Positions 44,347 through 55,645 of a stretch of 64,000 bases of DNA are shown here, piece by piece. Origin of the DNA: Adiantum capillus-veneris (Eukaryota > Streptophyta > Polypodiopsida > Polypodiales > Pteridaceae). The notes beneath the pieces were generated by a model that made no database searches, was not told the origin of the DNA, and was given only the letters and a program-made list of their open reading frames with translations. The position numbers and the translations under genes were made by a program. Position 1 is the first letter of the stretch; every line of letters begins with the position of its first letter. Location: NCBI GenBank assembly GCA_014529385.2, contig CM043944.1, positions 91,505,914-91,569,913 on the forward strand. The letters run 5' to 3'.

Positions 44347-45856
44347 ATGTATGTGCCAAAGTCCCTAAAAAACCAGTACTCAATGGATGAAAACACGCTC
44401 TTGTTCATAGCCAATCAAGAGTATGGTTCAAAGATCACCCCCACTAGACAAGAACAAATAGTGACTGGATCACCAACTATGCAACAAGAAGGTCCAAGCT
44501 ATGAACATGGATGTGATCCTTGGGCACGAGGTTGTCTAAACAAGGGTCAAGAAATAGAAATATCCAGATTCTGTGACGGTTGTAGAAAAGACCATCTATT
44601 CCAACACTATGCTAGAAATCCAAACAACAAGGGAAAAGCAAAAATGAATGTTGTAGGAGTGATGCCTTCTTCAAGTGGATTTGAGGTAGAACCCATAGTT
44701 CCTATAAAGGTAATGACTTGAGATCAAGCTCAAGAAGCTGCCAAAAACACAACTATTGAGGACAAACCCACATTGCTACCTCAAACAAAAATTGAACGCT
44801 TATCAGTGAGAACTGGAAGAAAATCATGAAAATCCAAATGAGACAAAATGCAAGCAAAAAGGTTGAAGGAGAAAAACGCCCTAGAAACTGAGCTGGAACA
44901 AACCAAAGAGCAGATGAAACAAGAAAAGGAAAACAGGGAACAAACAAAAAAAGAGAAATCATCCAAAATTTCATCCGGGAGGATCACTCTCAGTAGAAAA
45001 GGTAAACAAGCATTTAGATGCTATGTTGCAAGCCTAAGAGGTGAGACTGAAGAACAATCAAACTTTGGAACAGAGATTGCTAACATATCCGCATCCAGAA
45101 TTTAAACAAAATGGATGGAAACGTGCAAATAGATCATAGAGAAAGCTCAAGTTCTACTGTAGCCAAAAAAATTGAAATCCCACGAGCAAGTAAAGACTAT
45201 GCTTATAAAGTTAAAATCAAGCATGCTCAAGGAAAACAATACAAGCGTACTAAAAAAAAACCAGTAGAGCCACCTAAATCAAGGAATGAAAAATCACTGG
45301 ATATGAGGGTTGTTACGAATACAATGGACGAGGTGAAGTCTCATGAGATGTCACAAATTCCTAAAGTGGACAAGCCATGGCCACAATCCTTATGGGAAAC
45401 GATCAAGAACCACAAAGATGGTAGTGCTAATTTACAGTCAGCACCTATAAATGAGATCAACATGGATCACAAGTTCTATCCTCGAGATATATGATCTCTA
45501 TATGGGGATGTCAAGTCTATTGCATCTCAAGAGTACAAACTTTGCCATCTTTCATAGGAGTAGGAGTACAAGAAACAAAATATGAGGTTAGAGTGGTACC
45601 ATCCGATTGGAAAGCTACACCAAAAATGATGGATACCAAAAGCTTGCATGAATTGATGTCTTCTCCTATACAATGCAAAATTACTCTCTCAGAGTTGCTA
45701 GAAATCAGACCGCATCTATGGGGCCAAATGGACGAACACCTGGAAAAGATGGGGTTGAAAATACCTTCACATGACCAACTTGTAGATAACAACATGGGTA
45801 AAACTCAATTCGAGAGACCAAAATCGAAGCATGTACCTATGAATAAGGTGGGTGAC
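44347..45856 (+). pseudogene. Gag C-terminal region of element 2, left of the nested insertion
   Basis: Pieces: FCDGCRKDHLFQHYARN (a second knuckle with Tyr for the last Cys, about 44571), VGVMPSSSGFEVEPIVPIKV, a Lys/Glu-rich coiled-coil stretch (ETELEQTKEQMKQEKENREQ), a linker, and LMSSPIQCKITLSELLEIRP, which matches LLSTPVACTITLAELLRLLP of element 1. It ends with NKVGD exactly at the target duplication of element X. Stops and frame changes occur at about 44721, 45105 and 45494. Confidence 0.75.
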
Positions 45857-46875
45857 TGTAATAGAATTAGCCTTTTAACTTGAGTTGGAGCGGAAAGTGA
45901 ATAACATTTTGGGCACTTTCTTGAGCATTCTTTTGTGTATAGATGTATAGTGAGAAAGAGAGTGCTTGGATGGAGAGAGCAACACTAACACATTACTTCA
46001 TTAACATGGCATGAACAATACTTGTAAAAGAGAGTGGGAGTTTGGAGAAATTGACACCAATAGAGGACCGGATTAGCGGTCCCCCCTCCAATAGGAATTT
46101 GTATTATAGATTCTTCCATGACAGAAGACTTGTTTACAATACAACCGATTGTTTTCCTTAAGACCTTCTTGATGAGGTGAAGATGGCATATTGGGCACTT
46201 TCTTGAGCATTCTTTTGTGTATAGATGTATAGTGAGAAAGAGAGTGCTTGGATGGAGAGAGCAACACTAACACATTACTTCATTAACATGGCATGAACAA
46301 TACTTGTAAAAGAGAGTGGGAGTTTGGAGAAATTGACACCAATAGAGGACTGGATTAGCGGTCCCCCCTCCAATAGGCATTTGTATTATAGATTCTTCCA
46401 TGACGGAAGACTTGTTTACAATACAACCGATTGTTTTTCTTAAGACCTTCTTGATGAGGTGAAGATGGCAAGCTTCACTCACCAAGCATTAGCATGGTAA
46501 CAACAATAAACATGATTAGCATGAACTTGAAGAATGCCCAACCTCAATCCCAAGACCTCAAACACCATGAAAGGTGAGGAGAGTTGGAAGGGAGTGAGGA
46601 AGAAAAGAGAAGTAGAAGTATCTCTACGAGAAAGCAATATCCCTCTGCACATAATCACTCATAGCTCTTGTAGCATAGCTTAGCATAAGGATAATGAAGA
46701 TAAGAGAGATTGATAAGCAAGCATAAGAATTCTCTTGTGTGGATTTGCATCCATAGCCAAGAGCTTGTTGTAGTAGGCACTCAACTTCCCAAGCTTGGAG
46801 AAGGAGATGGAGTTCTTGCTTCACAAGTGTGTGTGAAGAGAATAATGAGAGAGAGAGAGAGCTCGTGGGATGCCC

Positions 46876-46944
<69 letters not shown>

Positions 46945-46975
46945 ATGAGAGAGAGAGAGAGCTCGTGGGATGCCC

Positions 46976-47033
<58 letters not shown>

Positions 47034-47706
47034 GCTTGGTTGACCCCCTTCCCTAGGCTTTCCTTGAAGCTCATTGGGCCATGTAGCCCTCTAGTCAATG
47101 AGATCTTGGCTCCCTTTGGGACAAGGTGTGTAGCCTCTTGAAAAGTGTCCTTCTTTCCCTCTTGTGAGGTTAAGCTAGCACCCCCCTTGCTTAAGGACAA
47201 CCCTTGCCTCCTTGAGCAGTGTGCCTCTACACCTGACATGTGGCCCCTTTCCTCTCATGAGAGTATGGGCCCTTGGTAAGGTGCATACATGATACTCATA
47301 TCCCTCCTTTGTAGGGCTCGCCCCCTTCTTTGTAGCAAGTTATTTGAACTTGGTAAGCAGGCAAGCCCCCTACTTAAGCACGGCCCTTGCTTAAGTAAGT
47401 TGCCCCCTTGCCTGCTTGGACTTTAATTTACTAAAGTTTAAAAATTAAAAACTATGTCCTAAGGATTTTAACACCTACCTTTGGAGGCTTTAATGAAGCC
47501 AACCCTAAGGTCTTTTGCTCCATTGGTTAGCCTTGCTCTTTGATAGACCATTTCTCATTTGGGCCCCTTTACCATTGGCTCATGTTGAAATAGATCTATA
47601 AGCACATATGTATCTTAACCCTTGTTCCCGTTTATTCTCCCACATTAAGTGATCAGTTTAATATGAGAAAATCATTTGGGTTGGTTAGATATGAGATTTT
47701 ATGATA
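45857..47706 (-). mobile_element. 3' LTR of element X
   Basis: 1850 bp, longer than its partner because of a 282-bp tandem duplication (45910-46191 and 46192-46473) and expanded GA tracts with a ~100-bp duplicated block. Confidence 0.93.
46879..47030. repeat. Two (GA)n microsatellites in an LTR
   Basis: GA runs at 46879-46941 and 46979-47030, separated by a copy of the AATAATGAGAGAG...GCTCGTGGGATGCCC block. The partner LTR has only short GA runs at 53136-53186. The Ser-Leu and Arg-Glu repeat ORFs here are artefacts of these runs. Confidence 0.97.
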
Positions 47707-47721
47707 TTACCTCTCTCTTGA
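47707..47721 (-). promoter_or_regulatory. Polypurine tract of element X
   Basis: On the minus strand CAAGAGAGAGGTAA lies directly before the 3' LTR. The same tract is found beside the third LTR at 59862. Confidence 0.85.
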
Positions 47722-48059
47722 AATCATAGTCGTCCTTGACTATGAGGTAGAATAGATAAAGTCATAGTCATTTGTCAATTTTACTTAGCGGGTAGAGGAT
47801 TCCTTTTTACCCTATGACATCATTCCAACATGGATGACTAATCCATTTGGTGCTTGGGAGACATAGCTGCCGCAAGCATGTCTGCTCTTTAGTTTATTTC
47901 ATTCTCCCAAAGTAGAGTGACCAATTCCACTTGGTGTTTGAGAGACGTCATCATTACAACCAAACATGATTCTAAGCATGCATACTATTTAAATTTGTGC
48001 ACAATGAAAAAGAGAACTAATCTTATAAGATAAAAACATGGATCATTGAAAAGAAGTTT

Positions 48060-49310
48060 GTACATTTGCTTACCCTAATGCAGCATTGTAAGCATTGACA
48101 AGGTTCATACTATCCTTAAGACGTATTCCTTGCATCCATCTAGCATCTTCAAAAGGATAATTTTTGAATTTAATAAGATACCATCGGATAATCTTACCAT
48201 GTCATAGAACCTTGTCTTCATGCCGAAGTATAGCTTCGGGTTGTAGTACCTCTTCTTGGTCTTCAACTTCGGGAGGGTCTTCAATAATTGGTTCACTTGG
48301 TGGCTCGCCTTTGTAGGGCTTAAGTAGGCTTACGTGAAAGGCATTGTGTAGGAGCCAATGACAGGGAAACTTGAGTTGATAAGCTGTCTCATTGATGGGC
48401 TTCAAGATTTGGAAAGGACCATAGTATCTTTTTGCTAGTTTAGCATAATACTTTTGATGGCCCGTAGGATTTATGCCCGTTGTTTGCCTTAATCGAGCCT
48501 TAGGAAACTTGAGTAAGACCCAATCATTTTCTTTGAACGTTAAGGACCTTCTGTGCTTATCAGCAACAATTTTTTTTCGTTGTTAAGAGATGGATATAGC
48601 CTCCTAAATCTTTTGAAAAGATTCTTGTAGGTCACGGCTATACTCATCGGCAGCGAAGATCTTCCCATGTACTTTGAGTAGCAAGGGACTTTTAGGTCTT
48701 CCTTCAGTGATCTCGAAAGGTGTTTTTCCCGTAGAAGTATGCACAATATTACTGTAGGCATACTCTACAAGAGGTAAGTGATTTTCCCATTGTGAGTGTT
48801 GATCTACTTCGATAACATAAGTCTTGAGTAGATCGAGTATCGTAAGATTCGCTATCTCACTTTGGTCATCTGTTTGTGGGTGATAGGTCGAAGAGAAATT
48901 CAATCTTGTTCCTAGATTTTCAAAGAGACCTTTCCAAAAAGTAATGGTCATTCTAGGATCTCTATCTCACATGATGGATGTTGGTAATCCATGGTGCTTG
49001 AAAATATGAGATACGAAGAGAGTTTCCATTTGGTGTGCCTTAATAGTCTTTTTGACAGGACTAAAGTGTGCTTGCTTGCTAAACCTGTCGACTATTGTCC
49101 ATATTTCCGTATTCCCATGGATGGACTTGGGTAATCCAAAGATTAAAACTATGGATATACTCTCCCATGGTGAACTTGGGATAGGCAATGGCTGGAGTAA
49201 TCCAGGTTGCTTCCCTCTATCATATTTGATCTTTTGGCATACTACACATTTTGAAAAATACTCTTGTATGTCACTTTCATGGTAGTCCAATAAAAATATG
49301 TCTCTACTCC
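48060..49310 (-). pseudogene. pol: Element X integrase and chromodomain-like end
   Basis: Zinc module end CVVCQKIKYDRGKQ, core segments IFGLPKSIHGNTEIW and IVDRFSKQAHFSPVKK, then TYHPQTDDQSEIANLTI and YAYSNIVHTSTGKTPFE. The first catalytic Asp block reads ISIVLIFGLP where family members usually have an Asp. A 67-codon part at 48202-48405 gives YGPFQILKPINETAYQLKFP and AFHVSLLKPYKGEPP. The tail (YLIKFKNYPFEDARW, about 48120-48190) looks like a chromodomain core. Stops at about 48970, 48600 and 48200 break it. Confidence 0.9.
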
Positions 49311-50990
49311 TCAGAGAGTAGGTTGAATTTCTCTATGCCCCGCATAGGGAGGAGCATGGGATTCATACATAACTTTCTCATGAAGGGAATGGGTAACACA
49401 TAGCCTATTGCCGTGGAGAAGATAACCATCCTGCAAGGTGAATGGTTCCTCTTTCTTCCCGAAAGCAAGGGTTGACATTATGTCTTTAAAGTCAGGGTCA
49501 GTAGCATATTCATCTATCATAGAAGATAGATCATTGTGAGTAGCTATAGAAACCACATTAACTTTTGGTCGTCTTGTGAAAGTGCATCGGCCACTTGATT
49601 GTGCTTACTGGCAATGTGAGCAATATGGAAATTAAATTGCAAAAGAAAATTTTCCCACCTCACTTGTTTGTCAAAGAGCTTGGTTTGTGTCATGAAATAC
49701 TTGAGACTTTGGTGGTCGGTTCGTAGAATAAATGGAGTCCCCAATAGGTAGTGATTCCACATGTCTAGGGCATGTAGAATAGGTAAAATATCTTTCTCAT
49801 AAATGTCCAAGACTCATTCATCCATATTGAGTCTGCGGCTCTCATATGCTATGGCATGCTCTCTTGAAGCAAAATTTCTCCAAGAAAATCACCACAAGTA
49901 TCACATTGAACCTCAAATGGTTTTGAGAGATTGGAAAGCATGAGGACTGGTTGGGAAGTAAGCTTCTCTTTGAGCTTATATAACAAAATCATTTTGCTCC
50001 TTAGTTGTCTATACATACTTAACGTTATTCTTAGTTAAGTCGTATAGTAGTCCTGCTGCTTGAAAGAATTTTGCTATGAAGCGTCTATAGTATGCGCACA
50101 TACCAATAAAGCTTCTTAGCTCATGTAGATTCCTTGGGTTAGGCCATGCTTTTATTACCTCTAACTTTGATGGATCCATACGGATACCATCTTGAGAGAT
50201 AATATGACCTGGGTATTGAATCTCTTGAAGGAAAAACTTACTTTTCTTTTGGTTGAGGAAAAGCTTGTTCTCCCTCAATGCTTGAAAAATCACTTGGAGA
50301 TGCTGCTTATGTTCCTCCAAAGACTTGGAGTAGATGATGATATCATCAAAGAACACTCTAGTGAATTTGCGCGATAAGGTCTAAAACTTTTCTCCATTAG
50401 ACAATTGAACGTAGCTGGTGCATTAGTCAAGCCAAAAGGCATAACTAGATATTCATAAAGACAAAACATTGTGCGAAACACGATCTTTAGGATATCTTCA
50501 TGCACTATCCTTATTTGATGATAGCCACTTTTAAGGTCAATCTTACTGAAGTAGGTAGAGCCTTGTAGCTTATCAAATAGATCTTCTACCTGAGGTACGA
50601 GAAATCTGTTTTTGATAGTGATATGGTTTAGTGCCCAATAGTCCACACACATACGATATGTACCATCCTTCTTTTGCACTAAAAGGACTGGAGAACAAAA
50701 GGGAGAGGAACTAGGCCTCACCATCCCCTTGTCTACCAATTCCTGTACTTGCCTCACGATCTCCTCTTGTTGAGCTTGTGGACTCAAGAAGGAGGCTTGT
50801 TAGGTGGTGAGCTTCCTAGAAGGAGCTCAAAACGATGGCCATCATCCCCTCGTTTTGGAGGTAAGTGCATAGGGATATCATCAATGAACAAATCCTGGAA
50901 TACTTTTAGAAAATTAGACAAGTCTAACTCTTCTTGATTCCTACCATCTCTTCTTGATTCCTACCATCTACATTTGATGAAACATTAGGA
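49311..50990 (-). pseudogene. pol: Element X reverse transcriptase and RNase H
   Basis: RT from about 50990: [89 protein letters not shown], then FFDD at about 50345 as the catalytic box, and FVGHII-like YPGHIISQDGIRMDP. RNase H: PFILRTDHQSLKYFMTQTKL and HNQVADALSQ. Several frame changes. A 20-bp direct duplication (CTTCTTGATTCCTACCATCT) lies at about 50929-50968. The motif set is of chromovirus type. No protease or gag precedes it. Confidence 0.93.
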
Positions 50991-51085
50991 TCTTTTAAAG
51001 ACGATAATAGATCCCAGTTCCACTTACCCTAATATAATTAACAACAACAACCATTTATAGGCTACTTAAGGAACTCTCTTCTTAA

Positions 51086-52392
51086 CAGTAGTCCTGTAAT
51101 TTGACATTCAAGTGTCCTGAGACACTAAAGTGTCATGTTTTCCTACCAAATTTCGACAATTTATTTGTCAAGCTAGAAATAATTTTTTACACCTTTCTTC
51201 TACCATATGTTGGTTATGAGGGAAAGAAAACCTTGGATTTTTCTCCATGCCAAGATACAATCCCTATGGAGAGAATAATGGTAAGTTCTAAGCTATAAAT
51301 TTTAGTAAAATTTCAAGCTGTTTTGCCAAAAAGTCATAAAATTCTTATATCTTTTTGTAGAGATGGCCTTTTTTATGTTTATAAAAGTCAAGTGCTACTA
51401 CTTAGTGCTACAAAACAATAGAATGGTCTTCAAAGACTAGTTTCCATGTCACACGCAAGTTATAGACATAATTTCATACTTGAGCATGTGCTAAATAAGA
51501 GCATAATTTTAGTCTTCCAAAGGTCCCCTCATGGAATTGGGGCTATTCTAGTGTAGTTTGACAACTAAAAATGAGTTCATATGCTAAAACCAAGAAAGTA
51601 AGTATTTTTTTGGCTCCCTAACTTAGTTAAATGTCATTGCTTGAACTCTATCTTGAAACTTTTACCATGAAAAAAACTCTTAAAAATCATTTGTTCTCCA
51701 TAATAACATTGAAACCAAGGTTTTAAGCGCCACAATTTTGTCTGTACCATGTACTTTGATACTTTCAGTGGATCTATGTGGAAGGTTTGATATTATTTGA
51801 GGTTTTGAACGCTTATGTCTCAAGAATGAAAATATCAAAGTTTTTTCTTACGTAGTTTTGAATATTTGAAATAATCCAATGATTGTTGCATACCAAATCC
51901 CTTATCCTTGCCACCTTGAGTCCTCAATGAAGAGGGTAAGCAACATATCACTTTTTGAAACTCACAAATACATCAAAAAAATGTTTTTCTTTGGTATACA
52001 ACGATATGCTCGAGATGGCCATATCAAACACGTAGAGCTTTCCATTATTTTATATACTCAAAAGTAAATTTTTTTGCACATGCAACTTTCAATTATCAAT
52101 AGCACAATTGTGGAAAAGTCACGTAAAATTTTCTACAAGGTCGCTTCATTTTTTCTTGAGCTTATAAAGTTGATTTCTTCAAAGCATCAATCGGTAGTCT
52201 TATGAGGGTCAACTTGATGAGTATAGCGGTAGCTTCTAAAATACAAGGTTATATTTTTAAAAGACCCTCTAGCTGACATATTTAATCATATCAAGAGGGT
52301 TTTCTTAAATACACCATCTAATGAAATTAGCATTTAATTTAAATTTGTGAGAAAAGAACACTTGAGTGTCCGGTTTTGGTACCAAACTAGTG
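51086..52392. mobile_element. T2: TIR transposon inserted at TTAA, relative of T1
   Basis: 1307 bp flanked by TTAA on both sides (51082-51085 and 52393-52396). Ends: CAGTAGTCCTGTAA on the left and, inverted, CACTAGTTTGGTAC on the right; T1 has CACTAGAATGGTAA. Inside both ends are AAGTGTCC/GGACACT blocks, some palindromic (GGACACTCAAGTGTTC, GACACTAAAGTGTC). No transposase. The size, TTAA target, termini and hairpin blocks are shared with T1; the interior is not obviously alike. Confidence 0.75.
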
Positions 52393-52411
52393 TTAAGCAA
52401 GAAAAGAGAAA

Positions 52412-52429
52412 CCAAATGCTCTGATACCA
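52412..52429 (-). promoter_or_regulatory. Primer-binding site, tRNA-iMet (element X)
   Basis: TGGTATCAGAGCATTTGG on the minus strand, one base inside the 5' LTR; the first 12 bases match initiator tRNA-Met. Confidence 0.9.
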
Positions 52430-52430
52430 A

Positions 52431-53859
52431 TGTAATGGAATTAGCCTTTTAACTTGAGTTGGAGTGGAAAGTGAATAACTTATTGGGAATTTCCTTGAGC
52501 GTTCTTTTGTGTGTAGATGTATAGTGAGAAAGAAAGTGCTTGGATGGAGAGAGCAACACTAACACATTACTTCATTAACATGGCATGAACAATACTCGTA
52601 AAAGAGAGTGGGAGTTTAGAGAAATTGATACCAATAGAGGACCGGATTAGTTGGAGCTGGTCCCCCCTCCAATAGGCATTTGTATTATAGATTCTTCCAT
52701 GATGGAAGACTTGTTTACAATACAACTAGTTGTGTTCCTTGAGACCTTCTTGATGAGGTGAAGATGGCAAGCTGCACTCACCAAGCATTAGCATGGTAAC
52801 AACAATAAACATGATTAGCATGAACTTGAAGAATGCCCAGCCTCAATCCCAAGACCTCAAACACCATGAAAGGTGAGGAGAGATGGAAGGGAGTGAGGAA
52901 GAAAAGAAAAGTAGAAGTATCTCTACGAGAAAGCAATATCCCCTTGCACATAATCACTCATATCTCTTGTAGCATAGCTTAGCATAATGATAATGGCGAT
53001 TAGAGAGATTGATAAGCATTCTATTGTGGAGATTTACATCCATCGCCAAGAGCTTGTTGTAGTAGGCACTTAACTTCCCAAGCTTGGAAAAGGAGATGGA
53101 GTTATTGCTTCACAAGAGTGTGTGAAGAGAAGAATGAGAGAGAGAGAGAGAGATCATGGGATGCCCAAATGAGAGAGAGAGAGAGAGGTAGCTTGGTCGA
53201 CCCCCTTCTCTAGGCTTTCCTTGAAGCTCATTGGGCCATGTAGCCCTCTAACCAATGACAGCTTGGCTCCCTTTGGGGCAAGGTGTGTAGCCTCTTGACA
53301 ACCGTCCTTCTTTCCCTCTTTTGAGGTTAAGCTAGCACCCCCCTTGCTTAAGTACAACCCTTGCTTAATCACAACCCTTGCTTGCTTGAACAGTGTGCCT
53401 CTACACCTGACATGTGGCCCCTTTCTTCTCATGAGAGCATGGGCCCTTGGTGAGGTGCATACATGCTACTCATATCCCTCATTTGTAGGGCTCGCCCCCT
53501 TCTTTGTAGCAAGTTATTTGAACTTGGTAAGTAGGCAGACCCCCTACTTAAGCACAGCCCTTGCTTAAGTAAGTTTCCCCCTTGCCTGCTTGGACTTTAA
53601 TTGACTAAAGTTTAAAAATAAAAAACTATGTCCTAAGGCTTCTAACTCTTACCTTTGGAGGGTTTAATGAAGCCACCCTAAGGTCTTTTGCTCCATTGGT
53701 TAGCCTTGCTCTTTGATAGACCATTTCTCATTTGGGCCCCTTTACCATTGGTCCCGTGTTGAAATAGATCTATAAGCACATCCGTATCTTAACCCTTGTT
53801 CCCGATCAGTTTAATATGAGAAAATCATTTGGGTTGGTTAGATATTAGATTTTATGACA
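52431..53859 (-). mobile_element. 5' LTR of element X
   Basis: 1429 bp, plus strand TGTAATGGAATTAGCC to TTATGACA. Aligns with 45857-47706 through most of its length. Confidence 0.95.
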
Positions 53860-53864
53860 TTGAC

Positions 53865-54436
53865 TATTGTGAAGGTGAAGAAGAAAACACAACCCTACCA
53901 CTCGTGTACAAAGAAGTAAAAATGATAGCCATACTTGATAGTGGGGTTGGAATAGCCATTGCTACAAAGGCAATCTTAGGAGAAATGGGGAAGACCAGAT
54001 CTCAGGAAAATGGGCATGAAGTTGCAACTAGCAAACAAATATATAGAGAGACCTTTAGGGATGATGGAACAAGTTATTGTATCCTCTTGCTAAATTGAGT
54101 ATGAACACATGTTTGCTATTGTTGAGTGTCCATTCATGCATCAACTCAAAATGGTTCAAGATTGGGGATATGAACACCACTATCTACAACATAAGGGTGT
54201 CACAACCAAGGTTAACACTAAGGACCATAGTTATAGGTATGCAAACTAAAATCCAACATAAGACTTTGCTGTCACTACGAATGATGGTACACAGTTTCCT
54301 GCTTGGTTAGTGAAAGATACACATGTTTGGATGTGCGGAGCATCTGAATGCAAAAGCCTAGGAAAGGAAGATTGTATCCTAGAGAGATCAATAGAAGATG
54401 AGGCTTACATAAAAGAGCCATTGTAAGATTTCCAAT
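53865..54436 (+). pseudogene. Protease of element 2, right of the nested insertion
   Basis: Continues the reading of 45856: YCEGEEENTTLPLV, AILDSGVGIAIATKAI with DSG at 53937-53945. Next, in another frame, YEHHYLQHKGVTTKV-type sequence matches GYDHIYLRHGETTTKI of element 1. Then WMCGASECKSLGKEDCILE and SIEDEAYIKEPL. Unlike element 1 (ESG), the catalytic Asp is present. Frame changes break it. Confidence 0.75.
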
Positions 54437-55423
54437 TGTTGAAAATAAGAGAAAGTGTACAAAGATTAATTAAACAGATTTGGATTTTCAAAAGTCAGTG
54501 AGAACTTGCCCAGTTATAGAAAAGGTTGGTATTTTTGGAATCTTAACCACGACAAACATATAGCTAGAAATTTTCAGAATTGAATTTGGTCAAAAATTGA
54601 CCCTGCTACCTTCTTTGAAAGTTTTCACTGCTACTTTAAATTGCTAAAATAATTGAAAGGTTTTAGTAATCATTAAAGCTCAAGACTTTTATTGTAGCCT
54701 CTTAGATATTTACCAATTAAGAAAAATATGAAATTTAAAGCAGACAAGTGCTGGGGAGGGTCATCATTGACCTGCCAAAGGCTGAAATAGCAGCACATGG
54801 TGCTAGTGGGACCTAGGAACGTGCTTGAATTGCAAGGAACTGCCAGATTCAGCCCCCATGACCCTGAAAAACTATAAATAGGGCCCTATGCTTCAAAAAT
54901 TCACTCAGACTCGAAGACCTAGCCAAATATCTCTAGCATAGAGAGACTCTACCCAAAAATCATCAAAGAGAAAAACTATGGTTGATTAAGGAAGGTAATT
55001 AGTGCTAATCTCTGTTACTTAGTAGAAATATACTAATCTATATCTAATTTCCTTAATCAATCTAATTAATTAAAAAGATTAAATCTCTCTATCATAAATT
55101 ATATTTTTAATACTAATACTTGGTTGAGCTTCAATAAAGATAATTAGTAAACATCATCAAAAGTTGATGAGATATTTATCAAAGATATATGTAAGTGTAA
55201 AAACTTGAGATAATTATTTCATAATTATCTAATTAGTTTAAGTAATTATCTTAGCCCAAAAAGCAAAAGTATTAGGATCAAAAAAGATTTTCAACTTTTA
55301 AGTTTCATCGCGTTTCACATGCGAGATAGGACTAGATATTCTTCTAGGGCTATAATCCCAAGCCATTGTCAATGTTAAAGGTTTATTCCCTGGATTTTTC
55401 TTGCTTAGAGATTTTGACTTTTA
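54437..55423. other. ~1 kb AT-rich insertion with a TATA-box, solo-LTR candidate
   Basis: Splits the segment that in element 1 runs EPFPKDALEPLEW. The flanks carry a diverged direct repeat (GAGCCATTGTAAGATTT left, CAGCCATTTTTTAAAGATTT right, near 54415 and 55460). ACTATAAATAGGGCCC at about 54871 is a good TATA box, followed by CTCAGACTCGAAG. No ORF. An LTR without its partner is the best guess; ends are not defined. Confidence 0.4.
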
Positions 55424-55645
55424 TTGGACCTAGATACCTCTCAAGGACTGGAGATCTCTCAGCCATTTTTTAAAGATTTGTTTGAATTGTTTGGATGGGA
55501 TAAAATAATGGCTACTCTAGATGTGTGCATAAGCGAGATAATGAATACAAAGTTTTGCGATGAGAATGGCTATGGTATAACTCCATTATTTATGATAAAG
55601 GTGTTGAAGGAACCTAATGAGGTTTGTGAGTATAATAAAAGGTGA
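55424..55645 (+). pseudogene. Post-protease linker segment, element 2
   Basis: WDKIMATLDVCISEIMNTKF then CDENGYGITPLFMI, matching ILATLDVYTI and FCDKDGYDVLPYYM at 13100-13200 in element 1. In element 1 RT follows; here the reading passes in another frame into the retropepsin-like ORF within a few codons. Confidence 0.75.

Larger units (their letters stand above)
45857..53859 (-). mobile_element. Element X: chromovirus nested in element 2
   Basis: LTRs at 45857-47706 and 52431-53859, plus strand TGTAAT...TTATGA[CT]A. Target duplication GTGAC (45852-45856) and TTGAC (53860-53864) differ by one base. On the minus strand: LTR, tRNA-iMet PBS, about 330 bases of leader (plus nested T2), RT, RNase H, integrase, chromodomain-like part, polypurine tract, LTR. 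gag and protease are missing. It cannot move by itself. Confidence 0.95.

Noticed and set aside
46710-47239. Ser-Leu and Arg-Glu repeat proteins on both strands
   Set aside because: They are translations of (GA)n microsatellites inside an LTR.
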